Shown here: in pieces, positions 23,434 through 35,372 of the stretch
Layout of the letters: every line of letters starts with the position of its first letter
Position numbering within the stretch: position 1 is the first letter of the stretch
Notes under the pieces: model-generated
Database searches by the model: none
The model's input: the letters and a program-made list of their open reading frames with translations, nothing else
Told to the model about the DNA's origin: nothing
Source: Eimeria necatrix
Taxonomy: Eukaryota > Apicomplexa > Conoidasida > Eucoccidiorida > Eimeriidae
Assembly (NCBI RefSeq): GCF_000499385.1
Contig: NW_013651788.1
Location: 23,058-87,057 of the forward strand
Length of the DNA stretch: 64,000 bases
Direction of reading: 5' to 3'
Translations under genes and position numbers: made by a program

Positions 23434-23571
23434 CGTATTGAGCAGTGGGTTTCTTTCATCCTGTGTTGCTGCTGCAGCGCCGACAGGCACTGCTGCTGCT
23501 GCATTTGCTATTGGAGAAGCAGCAGTTCCTGTCAAAGATGCCAGGGAGGAGAGAATTCTTACCGAACACGG
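20578..23571 (+). CDS. Spliced nuclear-type protein of unknown function
   Basis: Exon 1 (20578-22307) starts MSARAQGENMAPQLLG, is rich in Arg and Gln, and contains a non-repetitive segment DLIEKHFRSKGKYAKAV...LLQQMWGAYF and another SQELVDLLQLLRVRCVV. It then has an acidic stretch and Gln/Ser/Ala tracts. The donor is GTAAACCC at 22308, the start of a telomere-like array. Phase-consistent downstream exons: about 22444-22511, 22589-22661 (KQAILVLSKCFFLDALSTVF), 22789-22844 (SVDQLFQQAYRH, donor GTAAGT) and 23169-23236 (HLFNDSEAQQIAVWQAELKA), then one near 23473-23571 with donor GTAAGC whose frame is unsure. Later exons probably exist. No family was recognised; basic and acidic tracts suggest a nuclear protein (inference). 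Confidence 0.5.
22308..22768. repeat. Three telomere-like arrays in consecutive introns
   Basis: AAACCCT at 22308-22436, then TTTAGGG at about 22501-22577 and 22677-22768, each lying between adjacent exons of the surrounding gene. Variants such as AAACCCTAGGCCCC occur in the first. Confidence 0.9.
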
Positions 23572-23941
23572 TAAGCTGCTGCTGCTGCTGCTGCTGCTGC
23601 CGCTGCTGCTGTTGCTGCTGCCAGTGCTGGTGGTGGCGGTGCTGCTGTTGCTGCTGGTGCTAATGCTGACGGTGGTTGTGCTGCTGCTGCCGCTGCTTCT
23701 GGTGCTGCTGCTGGCGCTTCTGGTGCTGCTGCTGCCCGTGCTGCTGCTGCTGCTTCCGCTGCAGTTTGGTGTGCTGCTGCATGGTGGAGGTGCTGCTGCT
23801 GCGTAGTGGAGGTGCTGCTGCTGACGGGAAGTGCTGCTGCTGCTGCAAAACGTTCTAGTGCCTGTGCAGCCGCAGCGTGACTAGCTGCTGCAGCGCAGCA
23901 GAGATCTGCTGCTGCTGGTGTCTCCGCCTTCTTAAGGTGCT

Positions 23942-23977
<36 letters not shown>

Positions 23978-24700
23978 CTGTTTTTTGCAGGCTCAGTCAC
24001 CTGGTCTCGTAAGCAGTGCGGCTGCTGACCTGCAGCAGCAGCAATGCAGCTGGATCGAGTGTCTCTGCTGTATGCAGCAATAGCAGCAGCAGCAGCAGCA
24101 GCGGCCGCACTTCCGCAGCAACAGCAGCAGCAGCAGCAGCAGCGGCCGCACTTCCGCAGCAGCAGCAGCAGCAGCGGCCGCACTTCCGCAGCAGCAGCAG
24201 CAGCCGCAGCAGCCCGTGCTGCCGCTGCTGCTGTTGAAACATTTTTAATTTTAGCTGGCAGCAGCAGCAGTAGCTTGCTACTGCTGCATGTGCAAAACAG
24301 TGAGGTGTATGTTCACCTCATTCCATTTGGTTGCCGCAGCAGCTGCAGCAGCAGCTGCAGCAATAGCAGCTTCAACAGCAGCAGCTGCAGCTGCAGTAGC
24401 AGCAGCAGCAACAGCAGCAGCACTCCTGGCTCTCGCCAGGGAGTGCGGCGTTTGAATAGAGCTTTCTTCCTTTGTTGTATTTGCTGCATGCATTTAGCAG
24501 CAGCAGCAAACGCTTCTTGTCATTTGGCTATTGTTGCCGTGCAGTTTTATTCCTTTCGTCGCTGCTGCTCGCGTTGCTGCTGCTGCTGCTCGGAGTGCTG
24601 CTGCTGCTGCTGCTGCTGCTAGGCCTGTGCTTTTAGCAAGCGCAGACACCGAAGGTTCAGCAGCTACGCAGCTGCTCCGCGCAGCGCAACGTCTCCTGAC

Positions 24701-24752
<52 letters not shown>

Positions 24753-24827
24753 CTAGTAGTTAGCACCGACTGGCCAGCAGCCAAGTGCCTCAGCAGCCTA
24801 TCGCTGCTTGTTCTGGGTTTGCTGTTC

Positions 24828-24864
<37 letters not shown>

Positions 24865-25500
24865 GGAGCAAGTAAGAAAGGCAAAAGAGGCCCCAAAGAA
24901 AGGTTTGCTGCTGCTGCTGCTGCTGCTGCTGCTGAAACAGGCACTCCACATCTGCTGCACGCAGCAGGCCAGCAGGCAGCAGGTTTTGCGCCTGTTGTTT
25001 GCTGCTGCTTCTTGTTTGGGTCTGCTGCTGCTGCGTGCCTAATTACTGCTGCTGCTGTTTCTTTTGGTCTGCTGCTGCTGCTCTATTTGCTGCCACTTCG
25101 CTGCTCCTCTGCGTCTGCCTTCTGCTGCTGCTAAGCTGTGCTGCTCTTTGGGGGCCCTAGATGACGGGCTCCAGAGCAGCAGCAGCAGCAGGTGCAGCAG
25201 CAGCAGCAACAGGTGCAGCAGCAGCAGGTGCAACAGCAGCAGCAGATGCATTATCGACAGCAGCGGGTGCGCCAACAAGGGCAGCAGGCGTATCAGCAGC
25301 AGCAGCAGCAAATGTGCTTCTGTATCTCTATTGCGTGGGCCCGCAGCATCAGCAGCAGCAGCAGACAAGTGCCTCAGAAGCAGCAGATGCATCAGCAGCA
25401 GCAGCAGCAGACAATTGCCTCAGCAGCAGCAGCTGCATCGGCAGCAGCAGGCAGTCTAAAGCTTGTTGCAGACACCAAGAGTTTAAAACTGCATTGAAAT
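23572..25500 (+). other. Interval with possible further exons
   Basis: Contains dense CTG/CAG runs, a repeated GGCCGCACTTCCGCAGCAGC block (24103-24200, three copies), a palindrome copy (24301-24320) and a stop-free Gln frame at about 25165-25497 that ends RSISSSSRQVPQKQQMHQ...SLKLH with TGA. These may be 3' exons of the gene starting at 20578 or a separate gene. Splice chains could not be confirmed. Confidence 0.3.
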
Positions 25501-25742
25501 AATAATACTAATACTAACAACAGTAATAATAATAAATAAATAAATAAAAATAAATAATAAATAATAAATAATAAACAATAAATAATAAACAATAAATAAT
25601 AATAATAATTAATTTGATGCCTCCAGACGCACTCGTGCGGCTGCAGGCCTGAGGTGTACGTACACCTCAAAAACCCCACAGAGGCGCTTCTCGGCCATCT
25701 GCAGCAAAGTAGCTTTCCCCGGTTCAAAACAACTAGATCTAA

Positions 25743-25803
<61 letters not shown>

Positions 25804-25848
25804 ATCCTAACGCTGCTGCCGATAACGCTGCTGCTGCTGCTGCTGCTG

Positions 25849-26101
25849 CTACTCGAGAGCCACCTGAGCTCCAGCGGCCTCCAGCTTCGCCTTCAGCTTC
25901 TCGGCCTCAGCAATCGGGACACCTGCAGCAGCAGCAGCAGCAGAGCACAGCAACAAGCGTCAGCAGCAGCAGCAGCAGCAGAACAACAAGCGTCAGCAGC
26001 AGCAGCAGAGCACAGCAACAAGCAGGAGCAGCAGCAGCAGCAGAGCACAACAAAAAGCGTCAGCAGCAGCAGCAGCAGCAGCAGAGCACAACAACAAGCG
26101 T

Positions 26102-26142
<41 letters not shown>

Positions 26143-26878
26143 GATACACGGGAAGAGCAGCTCGCCTCCCCTTCAGTAAGCACGGTAGATTAATGAATAA
26201 TAAAAGAATAAATAAATTAAAAAATAAAAAATAATAAATGAGTTTAAAATGAATTCACTGATGAATATTAATGAATGAATAAATTGCACATCAAATGACA
26301 AATAATAATAAAAGAATTAAAAAAAAGAAGAAAAATAAAATAAAATAAAATCAAATAAATCAAATAAAAGAAATAAAAGAGCAGCAAATAAAGAAATAAA
26401 AGAAATAAAAGAACAAAGAAGCAGCAAATAAAGAAAAATAAAATAAAGAGCAGCAAATAAAGAAACAAGAAGCAGCAAATAAAGAAACAAGAAGCAGCAA
26501 ATAAAGAAACAAAGAGCAGCAAATAAAGAAATAAAGAGCAGCAAACTAAAACAAATAATAAACAGCAAATTGAAAGAAACGAGAGAAATAAAACAAATAA
26601 GGAGCAGCAAATAAATAAATAAGAAGCAGCAAAAACAAATAAAATAAAACAAAATAAATAAAGGAGCAGCAAATCAAAAACAAGAAGCAGCAAATGTAAA
26701 AAGAGTTCTTTCCTTTTTTAATTATTTTGGGGGATTGTTCAACAAGTTCTTTTGCTTCCTTCAATCCAAGAGCAGCAATTGCTCGGACTTCTTTCACAAC
26801 AGCAACTTTTTTGCTGCTGTCAAACCCCAGCAGCTTCAGAGTCACTGCTGCCTTCTTTTCTGCTGCAGCAGCCCCACA

Positions 26879-26910
<32 letters not shown>

Positions 26911-27788
26911 CAGCAGCAGCAGCAGCAGCGAGGGCGTCAAGCTCAAAGCAGCAGCACACACAGGGTGAGGCTTGCTGCTGCAGCAGCAACTGCAGCAGCA
27001 ACTGCAGCAGCAATTGCAGCAGCAGCAGCAGCAGCTGCTGCTGCTGCTGAGAGTGTTCGGGCTGTTGCTGCTGCTGCTGTCGCGTACCTTCTGGAGGTGC
27101 AGCAGCTGCGGAGCCACCCGCTGCTGGTGCTGCTTCTGCTGCTGCTGCAGCAGCAGGAGGAGCAGCAGCAGCAGCAGGCATCGCCCCTCCAGCAGCAAAC
27201 CTGTGGGGGAAAGAACGCCACACACAGCAGCAGGGGCAGCAGCAGCAACTGCAGCACGAGCAACTGCAGCAGGGGCAGCAGCAGCAACTGCAGCAGGAGT
27301 TCAAGCGGTACGCAGGAGAAACACAGAAGCAAATAAACGGCAGCAGCAAAAGTGACAAAAGGAATTAAAATAATAAAAGAAATTAAAATAATAAAAGGAA
27401 ATTAATAAAAAGAAATTAAAATGATAAAAAGAGATTAAAATAATAGAATAAATTAAACGGAAGAGAGAAGACACAACTCTAATAACATGAAGCAAAATCA
27501 AATTAATAAAATGAAATAAAATAAAATAAAATAAAATAAAATAAAATAAAACAAAATAAAATAAAATAAAATAAAATAAAATAAAATAAAATAAAATAAA
27601 AAGAAGCAAGAAGAAAAAAGAAACAAAAGAAAACAGAGGCGAGTCCAATGCGCTGGGGCAGCAGCAGCAGCAGCAGCAGCCACAGCAGCAGCAGCAGCAG
27701 CAGCAAAGACAGCCAGGGACCGAAGGAAGCTAGAATAAAAACAAGTAATTAAATAATCAATTAATCAATTAATTCAACATTTATTACT

Positions 27789-27878
<90 letters not shown>

Positions 27879-28543
27879 AAAGCAAATAAAGAAAGCAGCA
27901 GCAGCAAATCGGAGAAGACCCCGTAAACCAAGAAAGCAGCAAACAGCAAATAAACAAATAAATAAATAAAACTAATCAATTAGCTAATTAATTAATTAAT
28001 TACTTAATTAATTGATTAATTAATTAATTAATTAATCAAACAAACAAATAAACAGATAAATAAATAAAATAATTAATTAATTAATTAATTAATTAATTAA
28101 TTAATTAATTAATTAATTAATTAGTTATTTAATTACCCAAAACCCCCAGCAGCAAGTTGGCCAGCAAAAAGACTGGAGGGGTGGGGGAAAGGAGAACGCC
28201 CAGCAGCAACAGCAGCATTAAACGCGGGGCCTGCAAACCCTAAACCCTAAACCCTAAACCCTAAACCCTAAACCCTAAACCCTAAACCCTAAACCCTAAA
28301 CAGCTGTCGTAAGCCGGAAGTGTTCGACGAGGTAGCGTCGAACGCAGGCTGTAAACCCTTAGTCTACAGCCAAGCCAATCCCTAAACCCTAAACCCTAAA
28401 CCCTAAACCCTAAACCCTAAACCCTAGGGCCCCGCCAGCCCTACCGCCTCCTCGCTGCGCCAACTTCTCCTGGCAGAGGTCGCAGAGATCTGCTGCTTCA
28501 ATTAGCGTCAAGTTCATCACCTCATCAACAAGGCGCAGCACCT

Positions 28544-28590
<47 letters not shown>

Positions 28591-28968
28591 TGAAGCAACG
28601 GCAACTGCAGCAGCAGCGGCGGCACGGGCGGCAACAGCAAGTGCGGCAGCAGCAGCAGCAAAGACGGCTGGGCCACTTGTGCAGGGCGCAAGGCCAGGCA
28701 GCAACCGCAATGGCAGAAGCAGCAGCAGCAGCAGCAACACGAACTGCAGCAGCAGCTGCTGCTGCTGCACCTTCTCTGACGGCTTCCGCGCAAGCTCTGT
28801 GGACTCTCCGCTGCCTGGCGGGTCCTGCAGTTTCTTGAAGATATCATATGAGGAAGAAAATGCGGCTTGCATGCGCTGCTGCTGCTGCTGCTGCCGCTGC
28901 AGCAGCAACTCCCGCTGCGGCAGCAGCAGCAGCCGCTGCTGCGCACAGCGGCTAGCGCCCCGGAACAT
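25849..28968 (-). CDS. MRPL12: Mitochondrial ribosomal protein bL12m (L7/L12)
   Basis: bL12 forms the flexible stalk of the large ribosomal subunit that recruits translation GTPases. Five exons give a full 217-residue protein: 28968-28771, 28541-28423, 27200-27088, 26862-26713 and 25922-25849. Exon 1 is a basic, Gln-rich N-terminal extension fitting a mitochondrial presequence. No secretory signal was seen, so an apicoplast location is less likely. Exon 2 holds the dimerisation helices ([19 protein letters not shown]). Exon 3 is the Ala/Pro hinge. Exon 4 is the C-terminal domain ([20 protein letters not shown], then [11 protein letters not shown]). Exon 5 completes it ([16 protein letters not shown]). 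Phases agree at every joint. Two introns are odd: intron 2 begins GTTTAGGG inside a telomere-like array, and intron 4 would need a GA donor (AAAAAAG|GAAAGA). Introns carry TTTA, TTAA and AAATAAAG repeats. Confidence 0.87.
26340..26700. repeat. A-rich short-period repeats in bL12m intron 4
   Basis: About 20-base units of the type AATAAAGAAACAAGAAGCAGC recur through the interval, with AAATAAA interruptions. The Phe/Leu/Tyr-rich minus-strand frames here are repeat artefacts. Confidence 0.8.
27500..28135. repeat. AAAAT, ATTT and TTAA microsatellites in bL12m intron 2
   Basis: (AAAAT)n at about 27509-27602, (ATTT)n at 27791-27876 and (TTAA)n at 27983-28125, with a CAG island at 27660-27705. Confidence 0.9.
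28233..28425. repeat. Telomere-like AAACCCT arrays at bL12m exon 2 donor
   Basis: Arrays at 28233-28300 and 28378-28425. On the gene's strand the second array reads TTTAGGG and supplies the donor GTTTAGG at 28422. Confidence 0.9.
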
Positions 28969-29658
28969 TTTACTTCGCAGCTAGGCGAACCCCACAGGCA
29001 TCAAACCCCAGCAGCTTCTGCTGCTGCTGCTGCTGCTGCTAGCGCCCCTGCTGCCGCTCTTGCTGCTGCTCGCGACCTGGCTGTTGCTGCTGCTGCCGAT
29101 GGCTGGGCCCCTGCTGCTGTTGCTGCTGCTGCTGCGCTATGCTTATAGTGCACCCTTGGGCCATTCAGTGATGTTTTCTGTCTAAAAGAGCAGTCTAGGC
29201 TGCTGCCGACTGCAGCAGCAACAGCAGCAGCAGCGCGATGGCGCAGAGCAGCAGCGAGCAGCAAGGGCAGCAGCAGCAGCACAGATGCAGCACCGTGCTG
29301 CTGGCCGCTTTAAAAAGCAGGTATTAAAATGCCAATTATTTATTTAACTCTTCGCGGGCTCTAGTATTCGTGCATGCAGCAGCAGCAGCTGCTGCTGCCG
29401 CTGCTGCTGCTGCTGCTGCTGCTGCATGCGAGAGCACAGGCAAGAGACTCACTCGGCTGCAGCCGCTGCCGCCTCAGAGCAGCAGCAGCAGACACAGCAG
29501 CAGCAGCCTGTGTTAAAACTTATCCTGGGGTTTAATATGCACCTTATGCCTTTGTAGGCATACTCAACTGCTGCAGCAGCAGCAGCAGCAGCAGCGCACT
29601 GCTCCCAGCTGTGCCTGCGGTGTCTTGACAGCGCCACAACGGCCCCCATCGACCCCCG

Positions 29659-29693
<35 letters not shown>

Positions 29694-29750
29694 GCCAACT
29701 GTTTCTCAACAGTAAAGACACATCAGTTGCTGCGAACCGCCGCTGCTGTG
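28969..29750. promoter_or_regulatory. Divergent intergenic region, bL12m and hydrolase-like gene
   Basis: A 782-base interval between two divergent starts. It must hold both promoters if the start choices are right. It contains GCA/CTG runs and a short AT-rich stretch (29315-29345). No defined promoter element was recognised. Confidence 0.4.
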
Positions 29751-30077
29751 ATGCGGCTACAGCAGCAGTCGCTGCTGCTGCTGCTGCTGTTGCTGCTAGG
29801 GGGGTCTGCCGCCCCGAGAGCAGCAGCAGAACAGCTCGCAGCAAGAAGGCCTGGAGATGTAGCAGCAGCGGCAGCAGCAGCAGCAGCTCCCGCAGCTGCT
29901 GCTTTCCCACAGCGCCCTTTTCTTGCAGCGCTCTCGCTGCCTTCTGACCCTACAGCAGCAGCAGCAGCAGCAGCAGCTGCTGCTGCTGCTGCTGCAGGGG
30001 ACAGGCGCATGCGTTTTGCCACAGTGCTGCCGCGCTCTTCGAAGCCGCTGTGTCGCGTGCAGCCAGCAGCAAGCAGC

Positions 30078-30108
<31 letters not shown>

Positions 30109-30469
30109 ACAGCGCCCCTCTGCTGCTGCCTGCAGCTCGCCCATTGGGTTTTGGCTTCAACTGGGGCAGCAAAAAGCAGAGAGAAAGGGAAGCAGCAGCG
30201 GCAGCAGCAGCAGCAGCAGCTGCTGCTGCTGATGTTGAGGCCTCAGAGTCGGAGCAGCCCTTGCTGCTGCAGCGCGCAAAGGGTGCCCTGCAGCTGCTGC
30301 AGCAGCAAGTGGGCGGTTTGGCTGTGCTGCTGCTGCTGCTGCTGCTGCTGCTTTTTCTGCGCTTGTTGCGTTCTCCTCTACCCTGTTTCTTTGGCTGCTG
30401 CTGCTGCTGCTGCTGCTGCGTGTGGTGCCCAGGTGGTGTATGCTGCTACTTGAGCCGCTGCTGCTGCTG

Positions 30470-30505
<36 letters not shown>

Positions 30506-31018
30506 AGGTGCGTCTGCAGCTGCAGCAGCACGAGCCCGAGCTGCGGGTTGTGGGGCGGTCTCTAGGGCGTTTGCTGCTGCAGTGTGCTGCCAGTTTGCTG
30601 CGGGCCAATTTGCTGTCTGCTGCGCTGCTGCTGCCGCTTTGTGCTGCTTCTGGCTTCGGCAGCAGCCTCGCCCGCGTTCGCCTGGATGACCCCTTCCTGC
30701 TGCAGTGCGTTGCTGCTGCTGCTGCTGCTGGTCGTGCTGCTGCTGCTGCTGGTCTCGGTGCTGCTGCTGCTCTTCAGCTGCTGCTGCTGCGGCGCTTCCT
30801 GCCGTCTCTGCTGCTGGTCTTCCTGCTGCTGCTGCTGCTGCTGCGATCTCCGCCGCCTCTGCTGTTGCTCCTTTACTGCAATAGCTGTTTCTGCTGCTGC
30901 ATTTCTTTCTGTTGCTGCTGCTCTTGCTGCTGCTGCTGCCGCTGTTGATGCTGCTTCTGGTGCTGCTGCTGCGGCGGCCACTGCTGCGCTGCTCGGGTGC
31001 ATGTGTGACACGTCTACT

Positions 31019-31055
<37 letters not shown>

Positions 31056-31161
31056 CAGGCAGTTGCAGCTCCCAGCGGGAGCAACCCCCGCACTTTACGG
31101 CCTAAACTTCATTGAGGTATGGCTACGGCCTTGTTGCGGCTTTTGCTGCTGCTGCTGCTGC

Positions 31162-31209
<48 letters not shown>

Positions 31210-31515
31210 GGTGTGTGCAAGCCCTGTACATACATTTGGTGTTTCTGCGACTCTCAGGTGTCCATTCCTTTAAATGAGGCCATCGGTAGTCAATTTAGAG
31301 AGGGAGGCGCACTGCAGCAGCAGCAGCAGCAGCAGCAGCAGCCGCAGCAGCAAGCGCAGCAGCAGCAGCAGCCAGTGCAGCAGCACCAGATGCAGCCAGG
31401 GGGGGTGAGTGCGCCCCTCTACGTGGACCTTCCGGGCAGCGAGGGCTTTGCGGCAACGCAGCAGCAGGTGCAGCAGCAGCAAGCACAGCAGCAGCAGCAG
31501 CAAGCGCTGCCTCAA

Positions 31516-31550
<35 letters not shown>

Positions 31551-31689
31551 GCAGCTTCAGGGATGGATGATACCTGCGGAGCAGCGCAGCAGCAAAAAGG
31601 CTCTGATCTGCCTGCACGGCTGGCTCTCTAATCGACAGGCCTGTTTGCCCTTTGTCGAGGCAGCAAAGCAGGTACAGCTTGCTGCTGCT

Positions 31690-31720
<31 letters not shown>

Positions 31721-32199
31721 TTGTTGTTGCTGCTGTTGCTGCTGCTGCTGCTGTGAGTGGTGCTTCTGCCTGCCGTGCGGTGGCTTCTCTCTTTGCTGCT
31801 CTCGTGCTTTTGCTGCTGATGCTGCTCTAACTGTTGCTGCTGACGGCTTATGGAAAATTGGCCGCACATTCATTTGCTGCTGCTGCTGCTGCTGCTGCTG
31901 CCGCTGCTGCAGCTGAAGCTGCACCGCGACCACCACATTCTGCTGCTGGACATGCGGGGCAGCGGGGAGTCCTCTGCTTTCCGCCGTGCTGCTGCTGCAG
32001 CAGCAGCAGGCAGCAGCAGCAGCAGCAGCAGCAGCGGGGAGGGCTGGGCCGTGGAGGGCGCCGTGTCGCAGCTGGCCATAGACAGCCGCGAAGACTTAGC
32101 AGCAGCAATTCGTTTCCTGCAGCAGCAATTTGGAGTTAAAGAAATTGGAGTTTATGCGCAAGGGGGAGCAGCAATGGGGGTGCTGCTGATGGTAAAGCC

Positions 32200-32241
<42 letters not shown>

Positions 32242-32302
32242 CAGCTTGCTTCTTCTTTGCGGCTGGGGTGTGCTACTGCCGCGTCTGCTGCTGCCGTCGA
32301 GC

Positions 32303-32336
<34 letters not shown>

Positions 32337-32980
32337 TGCAGGGGGCAGAGGCCGACTGGCTGCAGCAGCAAGGAGTTTCTCTCCAGCGAGTGCTGCTGGA
32401 CTCTCCCATCTGCAACGCGCGGCTGCTGCTGCAGCAGCAGCCTCCAATTCGTCCCATTGCGCGTTCGGTGCTGCTGCTGCTGCAGCACTTGTCTTGGGGC
32501 CTGGGCAGCAAGTAAGGCGCCTTGCTGCAGCAGCAGCGACGCAGCAGCGTCAATTACTTCACCAGTAGCAGCAGCAGCAGCGCCTCCAGCGGCTGCTGCT
32601 GCAGCGTTTGCTGCTGCCCCCAGTGCTGCTGCAGCTAATGCGGCAGCAGCTAGTGCTGCAGCAGTTCAAGGTGCAGCAGCTTGAACTGCTGCAGCAGCAA
32701 GTGCTGCGACAGCCAATGGAGTGGCAGCAGCCACAGCAGCAGCTGCAGCAGCAGCAGCTGCTGCTGCAGCGGCTGCGGCAGCAGCAGCAGAGTTTGCGGA
32801 TTGTTGCTGCTTCAGGCGGGCTTCGCAGCTGCGGCGCATTCGGTCTTGTTCAACTTTGAGCTGCTTGAAAGGAACAAAAACGACAATTTTAGTCAGCCAG
32901 AATGACAGGCTGAGGGTTTGGCCGCTGCTGCAGCAGCAGCTGCTGCTGCTGGACGAGAGCATGCGCCCGCGGTCCGTTCT

Positions 32981-33015
<35 letters not shown>

Positions 33016-33121
33016 TGCGTGGATGCAGCAGCTGGAGCTTGTGCCCGTGCACATTGTGCTGCTGCTGCTGCTGCTGCTAATTGCATGGAGCAGCAGCTGC
33101 AGCTTTTGCTCGTGCGCATTG

Positions 33122-33154
<33 letters not shown>

Positions 33155-33458
33155 AGGGCGACCTACTTGCTGAGCCACGGGGACCACTGCAACTTGGCAG
33201 CTGCGAACCCGGGCGCCTTCCGAGCAGCAGTTGCTGCTGCCTTCTCTAGCCCCTCGCTGCTGCAGCGGCTGTGGCAGGGGCTGCTGCCAGCAGCAGCAAG
33301 GCTTGCTGCTCCCCCAGCAGACTCTGTGCTGCTGACCCCCCGAGACTTCTCCAACATGCAGGAGCAGCAGCAGCAAATCAAACTCCACGAGCAGCGGCTG
33401 CGGCAGCGAGAAAGACAGGTGCGCCTCAAGAAACGGACGTGGGACATCTGCTGCAGCT

Positions 33459-33494
<36 letters not shown>

Positions 33495-33597
33495 GCTTAA
33501 GCTGCAGGTGTGCTATCGGGGTTGGCTGCGTGCGCCGCAGGAGGAAGAAGAGGAGCTGTTGGAGGAAGCCGATGCAGAAGACCGAGAAGACTACTAA
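29751..33597 (+). CDS. Alpha/beta-hydrolase-fold protein lacking the nucleophile serine
   Basis: Nine phase-consistent exons (about 729 codons): 29751-30308, 30508-30704, 31059-31116, 31258-31671, 31913-32191, 32342-32511, 32861-32971, 33157-33418 and 33457-33597 (last acceptor could be any CAG in the run). The ATG at 29751 opens a hydrophobic leader ([20 protein letters not shown]). Fold landmarks of the BEM46/ABHD type appear in order: KKALICLHGWLSNRQ (oxyanion strand), HHILLLDMRGSGESS, then the elbow region KEIGVYAQGGAAMGV, RVLLDSPICNARL, TTILVSQNDRLRVW (acid loop, Asp present) and ATYLLSHGDHCNLA (His loop, His present). The usual G-x-S-x-G elbow is A-Q-G-G-A, so the catalytic Ser is absent. 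The C-terminus is acidic (QEEEEELLEEADAED). It is probably membrane-associated or secreted and probably not a classical hydrolase (inference). Confidence 0.8.
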
Positions 33598-33609
33598 CTG
33601 CTGCTGCTG

Positions 33610-33644
<35 letters not shown>

Positions 33645-33834
33645 GCTGCAGCGGCTGCTGGGCGGTCTCGTAGATGAGACTGTGGCCGAACAGCAGCACT
33701 AGTAAGGCAGCACACACTTGTATAGTAGCGGGCGCTGCTGCTGCTGTTGCTGCTGCTGTTGCTGCTGCTGCAGACTGGCGAGCAGCCGTTTCTCGTTTTT
33801 GTCTTGGAGCTGCTGCTGCTTCTCCCAAGGCGGG

Positions 33835-33870
<36 letters not shown>

Positions 33871-34805
33871 GCCGCGCTGTGGGCTTAGAGTTAAGGGCTA
33901 CAGACTGTCGAGGGATTGCCTTGCTGCCTTCGCTGGGACATTTTCTTTTGTTGTCTTTCCTATGTTGCTGCATGTGCGTGCTGTAGCTAGCTGTAGCTAG
34001 CTGTAGCTGACTTGGCTAGCTAGCTAGCTGTGAGTATCTATGGCTAGCTAGCTGGATCAACCTGTAGGTGTCCGGCTAGACTAAAGGCTGCGGCTAGCTG
34101 TGGACGGCTGTAGGTAGCTAGCTGTGGCTAGCTAGCTGTAGCTAGCTAGCTGCAGTCAGATAGCCATAGCTAGCTAGCCGCAGCTGGATGGATGGCTAGC
34201 TAGTTCCGTGGGTGACGCGACAAGACCCAGCTAGCTAGCCGCAGCTGCCCACAGCTAGCTAGCTGCAGCTGCCTACAGCTAGCTGAGGACTGGCCCTCAA
34301 TTAAGAAGCAGCAGCCATTTAGGAAGCTGTAGAGAAGGTCTTCTCAGCCAGACTCAGAAGCAGCAGCTGCTGCTGCAGCAGAAAGCAGCAGAGTGGCTGC
34401 AGCGGCTGCTTCCTGCCGCTGCTGCTGCTGCAGCACCAGCTCAGTCCCTGTTGCGGCTGATACCCAGAGCTGCCTACATGGCTGCTTTTTGCTGCAGCAG
34501 CTAGCTGCACGAAATTTCGTGCAGCTTTTCGTCCGCAACTGCAGCAGCAAGAGCAGCAGCAGCAGCAGTAGCAGCAGCAGCATATGTGTTATCCATCCCC
34601 TGCCTGCACACTCGCCCTGACGGCGACAACCCTTGCAGCAGTAAGTGCTCAGCAGCAGCAGCAGCAGCTTCAACAGCAGCAGCAGGGCCCCAGGGGCCCC
34701 CCGGGGCCCCACTGGCAAGCTGCAGCTAAGAGGGCTTCAGACAATTAGTAGACCCTTAACAATCTGGAGCTGCGCTCGAGAGCAATGCAGCCAACAGCAG
34801 CAAGG

Positions 34806-34856
<51 letters not shown>

Positions 34857-35302
34857 CAGAAGACAGGACCACAGGAGGGGTGTGGGGCAGGGACTCCGGG
34901 GTTTGCGTCTAGCTGCAGGACGCCATGCAGCAGCAGCAGCTTCTGCAGAAGACAGGAGCTGCAACAGCAGCAGTTGCTGCTGCTTACACCTCGCAGCAGT
35001 CTGTGTGCCGTAGCGGCTGTTGCTGCTGCTGCTGCTGCGCCTGACTGGTTGCTGTTGCTGGCAGCAGCGACTGCAGCGCAGCGGTTGCCACGCACATTGC
35101 GTTAAAATGAATATTAAGCAACAGCAAATCCATCAGGGACGGCAGCAGCAGCAGCTGCGCCGATCAGCGAGGCCCTCACGCAAGCCCCAAAGTGTAGCAG
35201 CAGCAGCAGCAGCAGCAGCAGCCAGAGTACACAATGTGTTAATAGATTTGGTTAGATATTTTTTCGCGCACCCTATTTAATGCTGCAGTATAATTGAATT
35301 GA
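33598..35302. other. Interval without a secure gene
   Basis: Holds CTG/CAG runs, a CTAG-core array (33978-34285) and a GC-rich patch (34685-34715). Short frames such as a plus-strand KLQLRGLQTISRPLTIWSC followed by poly-Gln (34720-34860), and a minus-strand hydrophobic TIQVCAALLVLLFGHSLIY (about 33675-33730), are suggestive but not connected by any phase-consistent chain. Confidence 0.4.
33978..34285. repeat. CTAG-core (GCTA)n array
   Basis: Degenerate TAGCTAGCTG repeats with TGTAGC and CTGCAGC variants over about 300 bases. Confidence 0.9.
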
Positions 35303-35340
35303 AGCCTTCAGAGCGCCACCAGCGCCAGTTGCTGCAGCAG

Positions 35341-35372
<32 letters not shown>

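Noticed and set aside
26546..27358. A single 270-residue minus-strand protein
   Set aside because: It mixes two bL12m exons with intron sequence; splicing restores a normal bL12.
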